Below, in pieces: positions 35,661-44,450 of a stretch of 49,792 nucleotides of DNA. The notes under the pieces were generated by a model. The model had not been told where the DNA came from. It saw only the letters and a list, made by a program, of their open reading frames with translations, and did not search any database. The stretch covers positions 16,700 to 66,491 of the forward strand of contig NZ_BNCD01000033.1 in assembly GCF_014656295.1 (NCBI RefSeq), written 5' to 3'. Positions within the stretch are counted from its first letter, which is position 1, and each line of letters opens with the position of its first letter. A program made the translations under genes and the position numbers. The stretch is from Streptomyces sulfonofaciens. Its GTDB lineage: Bacteria > Actinomycetota > Actinomycetes > Streptomycetales > Streptomycetaceae.

Positions 35661-37244
35661 ATGGGCAAGAGGCCGGATCCGCGGGGGCAGATGCGGGGGT
35701 ACGCCGACGGCGGGGCGGGCGACCGCGGGGGGCGGGGCGCTGCGCGCGGCACGGGGCCTCGCGGCGACACGGGACCGCGTCGCGACACGGAACTGCGGAT
35801 CCCGGGCGTGTCGGACGCCTCTTCGGACGACCCCGCGCAGACCACCGGCCGCAAACGCCGACTCGACCTGAACCCGGCTCAGGTGGCGGGCAGCGCCGTG
35901 GCCGCGGTGGTGGCGGCGAAGTTCGCCGCGAACCTGGGCGTCTACGGCACGATCCTCGGGGCCGGCGTCGTCAGCGCCATCGCCACCTGTGGCGGCCCGC
36001 TGTTCCAGCACTTCTTCCGGCGCACCGGCGAGCGGATACGCGTCGCCGCGTCCCAGGCGAAGCCACGCGCCCGTCAGGTGCCGGTGCCCAGGCAGGACGA
36101 CGGGTCCCCGGTCCCGGCGACCTTCCGGCCCTCTCCCGCTGATGCCGGGGTCCGTGATGCCCGGCGTGCCGGGGAGGCTCGCGACGCCCGTGCGCCCTTC
36201 GGGGCCGGAGCCGCGAGTGAGGCGTGGGATCCGTATGCTCCGGACGCGGATGTCCGTCACACCGCGACCGAGCCGGGCGCGGACCCGTGGGCGGGCGGTG
36301 CCACGGCGGTGCCGGGTCCCGCATTGCCGGGAGTCGATCAGGGGCGGCTGCCGGGCCGGCCCGTGCCGGCCGCCGAGGTGGCGCCTGGTGCGGACCCGAC
36401 GGTGGTGCTGCCCGCCGGCAGCGGCGATCCCCTCGGCCCGCCGGGCCCCGGCGGCCCCTTCGGCCCAGCCGACCAGCGTGGCCCCGGTGACCAGCGTGGC
36501 CCCGGCAGTCCCGGCAGTCCCGGCAGTCATGGCAGCCCCGCCGACCCCGCGTCCGTCCGCGACGACGTCACGCGTGTGCTGCGGCAGGCCATCGGGCCCG
36601 GCGGGCCGCAGGGGCCCGGACCGCAGGAGGCGCAGGGAGTTGCGCACCGGCCCGGGGGACGGGCACCGGTGGTCTCGCGGGAGTCCGGCGACGAGGACGC
36701 CACCCGGGGGGAGTTCTCCGAAGGGACCGTGCACCACGCGCGCGTGCGTGGTCTGAGGCGCCCCCTGATCGCGGCCGGGCTGGTCTTCGCGGTCACCATG
36801 GGCGGCATCACGGGCTACGAGTTGGTGTCCGGGCACAGCCTCGGCGGCGGCAGCGCGGGCACCACCATCGGCGACGTCTTCGGCGGCGGCCGGCACGCCA
36901 CCCGTCACACTCCGACCACGCCGCCTGCCACCCCCTCCGAGCAGCCCCCGGACGGCGGGGCCGGCGGCGCGGGCCGGGACGGCGGGAGTCCCACCCCCGG
37001 CACCGACCAGCCGCAGGCCCCCGGCACCACCCCCGCGCCGACCCCGTCCGAGGGCCGGGACACCGGGGGAGGCCCGGGCACACAGCACACCACCGCGCCC
37101 GACACCCGCGGCACCCCGGGCCGCGCCCAGTCCACGCCCCCGGCCAGCCCCACGCCGACGCCCACCCAGGACGACGGCGGGACACCGGACACCGGCGGCA
37201 ACACCCCCGGCACCCAGGAGCACGACCTCCAGCCCACCGGCTGA
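35661..37244 (+). CDS. Large low-complexity single-pass membrane protein, unknown function
   Basis: Protein of 527 residues. An Arg/Gly/Asp-rich start precedes a hydrophobic conserved-looking stretch (about 73-120: AVAAVVAAKFAANLGVYG, then GPLFQHFFRRTGERI). A long Gly/Pro/Asp-rich disordered part with partly collagen-like triplets follows, then one membrane helix (about 373-393, LIAAGLVFAVTMGGITGYELV) and a Pro/Thr/Gly-rich tail of about 130 residues. The likely topology is an inside N-terminus and an outside stalk. No enzymatic motif. ATG at 35661 has AAGGGG about six bases upstream. Divergent from sepH; a role near the division site or wall is a guess from position. Confidence 0.8.
   Translation: MGKRPDPRGQMRGYADGGAGDRGGRGAARGTGPRGDTGPRRDTELRIPGVSDASSDDPAQTTGRKRRLDLNPAQVAGSAVAAVVAAKFAANLGVYGTILGAGVVSAIATCGGPLFQHFFRRTGERIRVAASQAKPRARQVPVPRQDDGSPVPATFRPSPADAGVRDARRAGEARDARAPFGAGAASEAWDPYAPDADVRHTATEPGADPWAGGATAVPGPALPGVDQGRLPGRPVPAAEVAPGADPTVVLPAGSGDPLGPPGPGGPFGPADQRGPGDQRGPGSPGSPGSHGSPADPASVRDDVTRVLRQAIGPGGPQGPGPQEAQGVAHRPGGRAPVVSRESGDEDATRGEFSEGTVHHARVRGLRRPLIAAGLVFAVTMGGITGYELVSGHSLGGGSAGTTIGDVFGGGRHATRHTPTTPPATPSEQPPDGGAGGAGRDGGSPTPGTDQPQAPGTTPAPTPSEGRDTGGGPGTQHTTAPDTRGTPGRAQSTPPASPTPTPTQDDGGTPDTGGNTPGTQEHDLQPTG
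36473..36535 (+). repeat. Short tandem repeats encoding Gly/Pro-rich linker
   Basis: An 18-bp unit GACCAGCGTGGCCCCGGT is present twice (second copy diverging at its last base), followed by CCCGGCAGT three times. They encode DQRGPG and SPG units. Confidence 0.8.
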
Positions 37245-37415
37245 CCCGCGGGGCGAGGGCACCGGGCCGATCCCTGTGTCCGGGCGGGCTGCCGCTGTGT
37301 CCGGGCGAGCTGCCGCGCCGTCAAACCGTTCGGCCCCGCCGCAGAGGCATGCAGGGGCGCCGCAGGCCCCGCCGGCCGTCCGGTCCGCCGGTCCGCCGGT
37401 CCGGTCGGCCCGGCG

Positions 37416-38735
37416 TCAGTCGCCCAGGACCCGCCTCAGGTAGTCGTTGCCGAACACCCGGTCCGGATCGAGCCGGTCGCGCAGCGCCGTGAACTCGCAA
37501 AAGCGCGGGTAGACCTCCGAGAGGTACGCGGCGTCCCTGGTGTGCACCTTGCCCCAGTGCGGCCTTCCGCCGTGGGCCGTGAAGATGCGCTCCGCGGCGG
37601 TGAAGTACGCCTGGTAGGGCGTGCCCCGGTACATGTGGACGGCCACGTAGGCACTGTCCCTGCCGGATGCCGTGGAGAGCGTGATGTCGTCCGCGGGCGC
37701 CGTGCGCACCTCCACGGGAAAGCTGATCCGCAGCCGCGAGCGGTCCACCATGGCCTTCAGCTCCCGCAGCGCCGCCACCAGCGCCCCGCGCGGCAGTGCG
37801 TACTCCATCTCGACGAAACGCACCCGGCGCGGGCTCGTGAAGACCTTGTACGGGATGTCCGTGTAGGTGCGCGCAGAGAGCGCCCGGCTGGTGAGCCCTG
37901 CGAGGGCGGGGACGGTCGCGGGCACCGCCCGGCCGAGCGTGTTGACCGCCTGGAAGAGACCGTTGGAGAGCAACTCGTCCTCGATCCAGCCGCTCACCTT
38001 GCCGAGCGGTGCGGCCGGGCCCGCGCTGCGGTTGTTCCGCTTGGTGTTGCAGTTGCCGGTGTGCGGGAACCAGTAGAACTCGAAGTGCTCGTTCTCCGCG
38101 ACGAGCCCGTCGAACTCCGAGGTGACCCGGTCGAAGGGCATCGGTTCCTCGCGCGCCCTGAGCAGGAAGACCGGTTCCACCGCGAACGTCACCGCACTGA
38201 TCACTCCGAGCGCGCCCAGGCCGATACGGGCGGCGGCGAACACCGCGCGCTCCTCCTCGGTGCCGTCCGCCGAGCAGCCGAGCACCGAGCCGTCCGCCGT
38301 CACCAGCTCCAGGGCGCGCACCTGCGCCGCGATGGACCCCGAGTCCCGCCCCGTGCCGTGGGTGCCGGTGCTGATGGCGCCGGAGACGGTCTGCTCCATG
38401 ATGTCGCCCATGTTCGTCAGCGACAGGCCCTCGCGGGCCAGTGCGGCGTTCAGGCGTTTGAGCGGGGTGCCCGCGCCCACGGTGACGGTGCCCGCCGCGC
38501 GGTCGATGCCGCGGATCCCGGACAGCAGCCCGGGCCGTATCAGCAGCCCGTCGGTGGCCGCTGCCGCGGTGAACGAGTGTCCGGTGCCGACGGCCTTCAC
38601 CCGCAGCCCGTCCTCGGCCGCCTTCCGCACGGCCGCCGAGAGCTCGCCGACGGAGGCCGGAGCGACCTCACGCACGGGGCGGGCCGTGACGTTCCCCGCC
38701 CAGTTGCGCCACGCGGTGCTGTTCCCGTACGCCAT
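37416..38735 (-). CDS. FAD-dependent sugar-1,4-lactone oxidase (ALO family)
   Basis: Flavoenzyme of 439 residues. FAD-binding domain (about 15-180) with VGTGHSF, where the His is a candidate for covalent FAD attachment, then TLTNMGDI-like and SGAISTGTHGTG motifs. A C-terminal ALO domain (about 185-439) ends with HWGKVH and the DPDRVFGNDYLRRVLG tail. Members oxidise arabinono- or gulono-lactone or alditols. ATG at 38735 has GGAGGA about 13 bases upstream. The 150-bp gap to hemH should hold both divergent promoters. Confidence 0.9.
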   Translation of the reverse strand: MAYGNSTAWRNWAGNVTARPVREVAPASVGELSAAVRKAAEDGLRVKAVGTGHSFTAAAATDGLLIRPGLLSGIRGIDRAAGTVTVGAGTPLKRLNAALAREGLSLTNMGDIMEQTVSGAISTGTHGTGRDSGSIAAQVRALELVTADGSVLGCSADGTEEERAVFAAARIGLGALGVISAVTFAVEPVFLLRAREEPMPFDRVTSEFDGLVAENEHFEFYWFPHTGNCNTKRNNRSAGPAAPLGKVSGWIEDELLSNGLFQAVNTLGRAVPATVPALAGLTSRALSARTYTDIPYKVFTSPRRVRFVEMEYALPRGALVAALRELKAMVDRSRLRISFPVEVRTAPADDITLSTASGRDSAYVAVHMYRGTPYQAYFTAAERIFTAHGGRPHWGKVHTRDAAYLSEVYPRFCEFTALRDRLDPDRVFGNDYLRRVLGD

Positions 38736-38886
38736 GCCCGAGGGCTCCTCCCGCCGCGGCAACCGCTTCCCGACCGGTGGAGGGGGATCATACTCACGGC
38801 ACTCGCACGACGGTTCCCCAGGACGCCGAGGGGGACCGGGAACCGCCGTTTCCCGGCCGCCGCCCCCGGATGGCAGGATCAGTGAC

Positions 38887-40014
38887 ATGCCCGAAGCGCT
38901 GGATTCCGCCCCCTACGACGCCTTGCTGCTGCTGTCCTTCGGAGGCCCCGAGGGCCCCGACGACGTGATCCCGTTCCTGGAGAACGTGACACGGGGCCGC
39001 GGCATCCCCACGGAGCGGCTGAAGGAGGTGGGACGGCACTACTACCTCTTCGACGGCGTCAGCCCCATCAACGACCAGAACCGCGCCCTGCTGGAGGTAC
39101 TCCGCAAGGACTTCGCCGACCACGGCCTGGACCTGCCGGTGTACTGGGGCAACCGCAACTGGTCCCCGTACCTCACCGACACGTTGCGCGAGATGGCCGC
39201 CGACGGTCGGCGCCGCATCCTCACCCTGGCCACCAGCGCGTACGCCTCCTACTCGGGCTGCCGCCAGTACCGGGAGAACCTGGCAGAGGCGCTGAGGACG
39301 CTGGAGGACGAGGGCCTGGAGCCGCCCCGCGTCGACAAGCTGCGGCACTTCTTCAACCACCCCGGGTTCGTCGAGCCCATGGTCGACGGGGTGCTCGCCG
39401 CGCTCGCCGACCTGCCCGCGGACGTACGCGACGGTGCCCACCTCGCCTTCACCACGCACTCCATCCCCGAGGCCGCCGCCGACACCTCGGGGCCGGTCGA
39501 GGAGCACGGCGAGGGCGGCGCCTACGTGGCACAGCATCTGGAGGTGGCACGCCTGGTCGCCGCCGCGGTCCAGGAGCGCACGGGCGTCGAGCGGCCCTGG
39601 CGGCTCGTCTACCAGTCGCGCTCGGGCGCCCCGCACATCCCCTGGCTGGAGCCGGACATCTGCGACCACCTAGAGGAACTGGGCGCCGGGGGCGCCCAGG
39701 CCGTGGTGATGGCTCCGATCGGCTTCGTCTCCGACCACATGGAGGTCAGGTACGACCTGGACACGGAGGCCGCGGCCAAGGCCGCCGAACTCGGCCTTCC
39801 CGCACGCCGTTCGGCCACGGTGGGCGCCGACCCGAGGTTCGCGGCCGCCGTGCGCGACCTGGTCGTCGAACGGGCCGCCGCGGAGCGCGGCCTCGCGGTG
39901 CGCCGGTGCGCCCTGGGCGGACTCGGGCCGAGCCACGACGTCTGCCCGGTGGGCTGCTGTCCGGCCCGTGCCCCCAAGCCCGCCGCCGCGGGCGCCGACA
40001 GCCCCTACGCCTGA
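38887..40014 (+). CDS. hemH: Ferrochelatase (coproporphyrin type)
   Basis: Inserts Fe2+ into a porphyrin; in actinobacteria the substrate is coproporphyrin III (enzyme also called CpfC). 375 residues. Conserved features: LLLLSFGGPEGPDDV near the start, AFTTHSIPEAA with the catalytic His, YQSRSGAPHIPWLEPD, and PIGFVSDHMEVRYDLD. Cys125 and a Cys-rich end (Cys339, Cys353, Cys357, Cys358) fit the [2Fe-2S] cluster known in actinobacterial ferrochelatases. ATG at 38887 has AGGA ten bases upstream. An inositol monophosphatase-family gene follows after 94 bp. Confidence 0.95.
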   Translation: MPEALDSAPYDALLLLSFGGPEGPDDVIPFLENVTRGRGIPTERLKEVGRHYYLFDGVSPINDQNRALLEVLRKDFADHGLDLPVYWGNRNWSPYLTDTLREMAADGRRRILTLATSAYASYSGCRQYRENLAEALRTLEDEGLEPPRVDKLRHFFNHPGFVEPMVDGVLAALADLPADVRDGAHLAFTTHSIPEAAADTSGPVEEHGEGGAYVAQHLEVARLVAAAVQERTGVERPWRLVYQSRSGAPHIPWLEPDICDHLEELGAGGAQAVVMAPIGFVSDHMEVRYDLDTEAAAKAAELGLPARRSATVGADPRFAAAVRDLVVERAAAERGLAVRRCALGGLGPSHDVCPVGCCPARAPKPAAAGADSPYA

Positions 40015-40108
40015 GCCCGGGCGAGCGGCCCGGTACCGCCCCGGAGCCGCCGCCCCCCTACGTCCGGGCCCGACTCGGAGCCCTCCGACCGGACCCTCTA
40101 GGAGAACC

Positions 40109-41005
40109 GTGACCGACCCCGTGCAGCCGCAGCAGTCAGAGCCGGCACAGTCCGAGCAGCCCCCGCGACCCGGCCGCCCCGGCCGAGGCGGCCCGTCCGA
40201 CTCCGGCGACCGGACCGAGCCGGCCGAGCTGCTCGAAGTCGCCAGGGAGGCCGCACGCCGCGCGGGAGCGCTGCTGCGCGACGGCCGCCCTGCCGACCTG
40301 GCCGTGGCCGCCACCAAGACGAGCCCCATCGACGTCGTCACGGAGATGGACCTCGCCGCGGAGAAGCTGATCACCGGCTACCTCGCCGAGCACCGCCCCG
40401 AGGACGGCGTGCTGGGCGAGGAGGGCGCGTCCCGGGCGGGCACCAGCGGGGTGCGCTGGGTCATCGACCCGCTCGACGGCACCGTCAACTACCTGTACGG
40501 CCTGCCCACCTGGTCGGTGTCCATCGCGGCGGAACGCGCCGGGGAGACCCTCGTCGGGGTCGTCGAGGTGCCGATGCGCGGTGAGACGTTCCACGCGGTA
40601 CGGGGCGGCGGGGCCTACCTGGGAGAGCGCCGGCTCGGGTGCCGGGCCGACGCGCCCCTGGAGCAGTCCCTCGTCTCCACCGGCTTCAACTACGTGAGCG
40701 CCGTGCGCGAGCACCAGGCCGAGGTGGCCAGGCGGCTGATCCCGCGGCTCAGGGACATCCGGCGCGGCGGCTCGGCCGCCGTCGACCTGTGCGACGTCGC
40801 CGCCGGGCGGCTCGACGGGTACTTCGAGCGCGGCCTCAACCCGTGGGACCTGGCAGCGGGCGATCTGATCGCGCGCGAGGCGGGCGCCCTGACCGGCGGC
40901 CGTCCGGGCGAGCGGCCGTCCTACGACCTGGCGGTGGCCGCCACTCCCGGGGTCTTCGCCCCGCTCCAGCGGCTCCTGGAGGAACTGGGCGCCTGGCACG
41001 ACTGA
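40109..41005 (+). CDS. Inositol monophosphatase family phosphatase
   Basis: Mg2+-dependent phosphatase of 298 residues. Motifs: GEEG (Glu), WVIDPLDGTVNYLYGLP (Asp, Asp) and NPWDLAAGDLI (WDxAAG), all metal or substrate residues of the family. A Pro/Gln/Glu-rich N-terminal tail of about 40 residues precedes the domain. Substrate may be inositol phosphate, another sugar phosphate or PAP. GTG at 40109 has AGGAG four bases upstream. Probably co-transcribed with hemH; a terminator lies at 41249-41282. Confidence 0.92.
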   Translation: MTDPVQPQQSEPAQSEQPPRPGRPGRGGPSDSGDRTEPAELLEVAREAARRAGALLRDGRPADLAVAATKTSPIDVVTEMDLAAEKLITGYLAEHRPEDGVLGEEGASRAGTSGVRWVIDPLDGTVNYLYGLPTWSVSIAAERAGETLVGVVEVPMRGETFHAVRGGGAYLGERRLGCRADAPLEQSLVSTGFNYVSAVREHQAEVARRLIPRLRDIRRGGSAAVDLCDVAAGRLDGYFERGLNPWDLAAGDLIAREAGALTGGRPGERPSYDLAVAATPGVFAPLQRLLEELGAWHD

Positions 41006-41248
41006 GCAAGCGGCACCGCGGCCGGCCTGCCGGGCGGCCCGGTGCGGACGCGCGGGCCCCGCGCGGGCCCTGTGTGCGCCTGCGCAACCGGCCCGCCTCC
41101 GGCAGGTCGCCGCGGCCGGCCGCGGCGTCGACCGCGAGGCCGGCCCGGCGGTCCGCCGCGCGCGGGTGTGGTCGCCCGCGCAGTCCCGCGCGGACCCCTG
41201 GCCGGGGCCCGCGGGCCGGGCGCCGGTGGGTGGCCGCGGGCACGAGAA

Positions 41249-41282
41249 GGGCCCCGCGGCCTCCCTGGAGGCTGCGGGGCCC
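41249..41282. terminator. Shared terminator hairpin
   Basis: GGGCCCCGC (41249-41257) pairs with GCGGGGCCC (41274-41282), with an inner GCCTCC/GGAGGC stem. It lies between convergent genes and can serve both. Confidence 0.8.
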
Positions 41283-41296
41283 GTCGGCCCTGGCGA

Positions 41297-41491
41297 TCAG
41301 CGGCCGGAGACAGCGGCCCCGAGGCCCGGGGCACCGACCTCCACGCCGTGCTCGGCGGCGAGGCGGTGCAGGTCGTCCAGCTCGCCCTGCTCGACGTCGG
41401 CGAGGAAGTCGTCCCCGGTCTCGCGTGCCCGCGTCAGGTCGGACTCGGTCGCCCTTATGCGCTGCAGAAGGCCTGCGGTGAATGCGTCCAT
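41297..41491 (-). CDS. Small conserved acidic helical protein, unknown function
   Basis: Protein of 64 residues, almost all helix: MDAFTAGLLQRIRATESDLTRARETGDDFLADVEQGELDDLHRLAAEHG with heptad-like spacing, ending in a Gly/Val tail. Kept beside cutR in Streptomyces as far as I recall. ATG at 41491 has GAGGGGG about eight bases upstream; the longer open frame to 41698 runs into the shared promoter region. No functional motif. Confidence 0.8.
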   Translation of the reverse strand: MDAFTAGLLQRIRATESDLTRARETGDDFLADVEQGELDDLHRLAAEHGVEVGAPGLGAAVSGR

Positions 41492-41831
41492 GGTTGCGCC
41501 CCCTCGTCCTGGGTCGTCGGTGGTGGCACGGAGGTGTGCCCTGGAAAGGGAAGCGATCACGTATCCTTGCCGCCCCGCGGAGCGGGTCGTGGCACGCCAC
41601 ATACAAAGCGTGATCTGGGGTGTAACCGTCGTCCTCCCCTCGCTCGCCGCGGCGGAAACCTCAACCCGGCGAGAAAATCCGCTGTTCCCGGGCGTCACCG
41701 GACCGCAGGGCGTCTTACGGCCGGTTTACGACCGAAAGAGGCAGGATGGAGGCCTCACCCCCTACAGGATTCGCCCGCGAGGGCGCTCGGCCCGCGGGCC
41801 CAAGGGCCGGCGGGCGCAAAGGAGGAGCGAC
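41492..41831. other. 340-bp divergent region between the small gene and cutR
   Basis: Holds GATCACG (41556-41562) and its inverse CGTGATC (41609-41615) 46 bases apart, a possible operator pair. The cutR promoter should lie here; no -10/-35 pair is certain. No other gene is visible. Confidence 0.45.
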
Positions 41832-42485
41832 GTGCGTGTACTCGTCGTCGAGGACGAGCAACTGCTCGCCGACGCGGTGGCCACCGGACTGCGCCGGGAG
41901 GCGATGGCCGTAGACGTCGTCTACGACGGTGCGGCGGCACTGGAGCGGATCGGCGTCAACGACTACGACGTCGTCGTCCTCGACCGTGACCTGCCGCTCG
42001 TGCACGGTGACGATGTCTGCCGCAAGCTCGTCGAGCTGGGCATCCCCACCCGTGTCCTGATGCTCACCGCCTCGGGCGACGTCAGCGACCGGGTGGAGGG
42101 CCTGGAACTCGGTGCGGACGACTACCTGCCGAAGCCGTTCGCCTTCACCGAGCTCATCGCGCGCGTGCGGGCTCTCGGACGGCGCACCAGCGTGCCGCTG
42201 CCGCCCGTCCTGGAGCGCGCCGGGATCAAGCTCGACCCCAACCGTCGCGAGGTCTTCCGGGACGGCAAGGAGGTGCAGCTCGCACCCAAGGAGTTCGCGG
42301 TCCTCGAGGTGCTGCTGCGCAGCGAGGGCGCCGTGGTCTCCGCCGAGCAGCTCCTGGAGAAGGCATGGGACGAGAACACGGACCCGTTCACCAACGTGGT
42401 GCGCGTGACCGTCATGACGCTGCGCCGCAAGCTGGGCGAGCCCGCCGTCATCGTGACCGTTCCCGGCTCCGGCTACCGGATCTGA
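41832..42485 (+). CDS. cutR: CutR, OmpR/PhoB-family response regulator
   Basis: Response regulator of 217 residues. Receiver: Asp8-Glu9 acidic pair, phospho-acceptor Asp51 in VVLDRDLPL, LTASG and PKPF with the conserved Lys. Winged helix at about 128-217 (LAPKEFAVLEVLLRSEGAVVSAEQLLEKAWDE in two blocks, VTVPGSGYRI end). CutRS was first found in S. lividans and influences copper phenotype, antibiotic output and secretion-stress proteins. GTG at 41832 has GGAGGAG upstream. The cutS start follows after six bases, so the two are one unit. Confidence 0.95.
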   Translation: MRVLVVEDEQLLADAVATGLRREAMAVDVVYDGAAALERIGVNDYDVVVLDRDLPLVHGDDVCRKLVELGIPTRVLMLTASGDVSDRVEGLELGADDYLPKPFAFTELIARVRALGRRTSVPLPPVLERAGIKLDPNRREVFRDGKEVQLAPKEFAVLEVLLRSEGAVVSAEQLLEKAWDENTDPFTNVVRVTVMTLRRKLGEPAVIVTVPGSGYRI

Positions 42486-42491
42486 TCCGCG

Positions 42492-43733
42492 GTGGCCGCG
42501 ACCCCCGTGCCGCCCACGGCGCCTCCGAAGCCCACGTGGGACCCCCGACGCCCCGACCCGCCCTTCCCCTGGCTGCGTCCGACCATCCGCATACGCCTGA
42601 CGCTGCTCTACGGCGGCATGTTCCTGATCGCCGGCATCCTGCTGCTGTCGATCATCTACCTGCTGGCGGCGCAGGCCGTGCACGTCGGCAACGAACTGCC
42701 CTTCAAGATCGTCTCAGGCCGGGTGACCGTCTCCAGCGACGCATGCCCGCAGTTGGGCTCCTTCACCGGCACCCAGGACCAGATCAACGCCGCCCTGAAC
42801 GCCTGCGTCAACCAGCAGCGGCACGAGGCGCTGGACAATCTGCTCAGCCGTTCGCTGCTCGCCCTGCTCGGCCTCGCCGTGATCGCGTTCGCCTTCGGGT
42901 ACGCGATGGCGGGCAGGGTGCTCTCGCCGCTCGGCCGGATCACCCGCACCGCCCGCAGGGTGGCCGGATCCGATCTGTCCCGGCGTATCGAGTTGGACGG
43001 CCCGGACGACGAGTTCAAGGAGCTGGCCGACACCTTCGACGACATGCTCAACCGCCTGGAGCGCGCCTTCACCGCCCAGCAGCGCTTCGTCGGAAACGCC
43101 TCGCACGAGCTGCGCACCCCGCTGGCGATCAACCGCACGCTCCTGGAGGTACAGCTCTCGGACCCGAACGCGCCGCCCGAGCTCCAGCAGCTCGGCAAGA
43201 CCCTGCTCGCCACCAACGAGCGCAGCGAGCAGCTCGTGGAGGGCCTGCTGCTGCTCGCCCGCAGCGACAACCAGATCGTCGAGCGGGGTCCGGTCGACCT
43301 GGCCGAGGTCGCCTCCCGAGCGATCGACCAGGTCCGCACGGAGGCCGACCAGGCGGGCGTGGCGATCCGCGGCGAGCGCGCTCCCGCGGTCGTGCAGGGC
43401 AACGGCGTCCTGCTGGAGCGGATCGCGCTCAATCTGGTGCAGAACGCGGTCCGGTACAACCACGAGGACGGGTGGGTGGAGGTGACGACCGAGGCCCAGC
43501 ACGGGCAGGCGGTGCTGCTGGTGGCGAACACCGGACCCGTGGTGCCCGCCTACGAGATCGACAACCTCTTCGAGCCGTTCAGACGGCTGCGCACCGAGCG
43601 CACGGGCAGTGACAAGGGTGTGGGGCTCGGCCTGTCCATCGCCCGCTCGGTGGCCCGCGCGCACGGTGGCCGGATCAGTGCGGAGCCCCGCGAAGGAGGC
43701 GGCCTTGTGATGCGCGTCACCCTCCCCCGATGA
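42492..43733 (+). CDS. cutS: CutS, membrane histidine kinase
   Basis: Sensor kinase of 413 residues. Two membrane helices (about 33-60 and 119-140) flank a short external sensor loop of about 58 residues that contains exactly two cysteines, Cys85 and Cys105, suited to a redox-sensitive disulfide. HAMP domain follows, then HisKA with NASHELRTP (phospho-His205) and HATPase_c with NLVQNAVRYN and GVGLGLSIARS. GTG at 42492 starts six bases after cutR. Partner of CutR. Confidence 0.95.
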   Translation: MAATPVPPTAPPKPTWDPRRPDPPFPWLRPTIRIRLTLLYGGMFLIAGILLLSIIYLLAAQAVHVGNELPFKIVSGRVTVSSDACPQLGSFTGTQDQINAALNACVNQQRHEALDNLLSRSLLALLGLAVIAFAFGYAMAGRVLSPLGRITRTARRVAGSDLSRRIELDGPDDEFKELADTFDDMLNRLERAFTAQQRFVGNASHELRTPLAINRTLLEVQLSDPNAPPELQQLGKTLLATNERSEQLVEGLLLLARSDNQIVERGPVDLAEVASRAIDQVRTEADQAGVAIRGERAPAVVQGNGVLLERIALNLVQNAVRYNHEDGWVEVTTEAQHGQAVLLVANTGPVVPAYEIDNLFEPFRRLRTERTGSDKGVGLGLSIARSVARAHGGRISAEPREGGGLVMRVTLPR

Positions 43734-44140
43734 GATCACCGTGCTCTTTTCGTCATCTTCTTTCGTGCACGTGTTCGCTTCCCGCGGAAATTTCGAGCTC
43801 TGTTCACGAGATGATGGTGTGTGATCGATCACACGGCAGGGTTTCGTTCCGCCTACGCTCTGTGGTCGGCTGTGCTGGGGGAAAGCCGGGAAAATCCGGG
43901 TTTCCGGGGGTGCTGATCACGGGAAGTACACGGGGTGGCGCTCGTGAACCACAGCAGCAGGACCGTGTACGGTGCCCTTCGCCATCCCAGCCGATCACCC
44001 GTGAGGGGGTCGGTTGGGTGTCGATTGAGTAACAGACCTTGATGTGAGGCAAAATCTCCGCCTCAGGTCGGGCACAAGTCCGGCCTCTCACGCGTTACGT
44101 GCGCTGGAGACACCACAGACACCCAGAGGGGGAGACAGAT
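43734..44140. other. 407-bp gap with Crp-like palindrome ahead of the DUF4193 gene
   Basis: AT-richer than its surroundings. Contains the 16-bp palindrome at 43819-43834 and a leader with no coding frame. Promoter boxes of the DUF4193 gene are not certain. Confidence 0.55.
43819..43834. promoter_or_regulatory. 16-bp palindrome GTGTGATCGATCACAC
   Basis: Perfect dyad resembling Crp-type sites (the Streptomyces Crp motif is GTG-N6-GNCAC; here the base before N is A instead of G). It lies 85 bases after cutS and 306 before the DUF4193 start. It may serve a long-leader promoter of the latter. Confidence 0.5.
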
Positions 44141-44437
44141 ATGGCAACGGATTACGACACCCCACGCAAGACCGATGACGACCTCAACGAGGACAGCATC
44201 GAAGAGCTGAAGGCTCGGCGGAACGACAAGTCCACCTCGACCGTCGACGTGGACGAGTTCGAGGCCGCTGAGGGCCTTGAGCTGCCCGGTGCGGACCTCT
44301 CCAACGAGGAGCTGGCCGTCCGGGTGCTGCCCAAGCAGCAGGACGAGTTCACCTGCATGAGCTGCTTCCTGGTCCACCACCGCAGCCAGCTGGCCCGCGA
44401 GAAGAACGGCCAGCCCATCTGCCGCGACTGCGACTGA
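44141..44437 (+). CDS. Small zinc-ribbon protein (DUF4193)
   Basis: Protein of 98 residues, strongly conserved across actinobacteria. The first 60 residues are acidic and mostly helical or unstructured (DDDLNEDSIEELKARR). The last part has CMSCFLVHHRSQLA and ICRDCD: two CxxC pairs about 20 residues apart, a zinc ribbon as in RNA-polymerase-associated proteins such as DksA and RbpA. Function not established. ATG at 44141 has a GGGGGAGA site about seven bases upstream. The next gene starts 13 bases after its stop. Confidence 0.92.
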   Translation: MATDYDTPRKTDDDLNEDSIEELKARRNDKSTSTVDVDEFEAAEGLELPGADLSNEELAVRVLPKQQDEFTCMSCFLVHHRSQLAREKNGQPICRDCD

Positions 44438-44450
44438 GGCGGGGTCGGCC

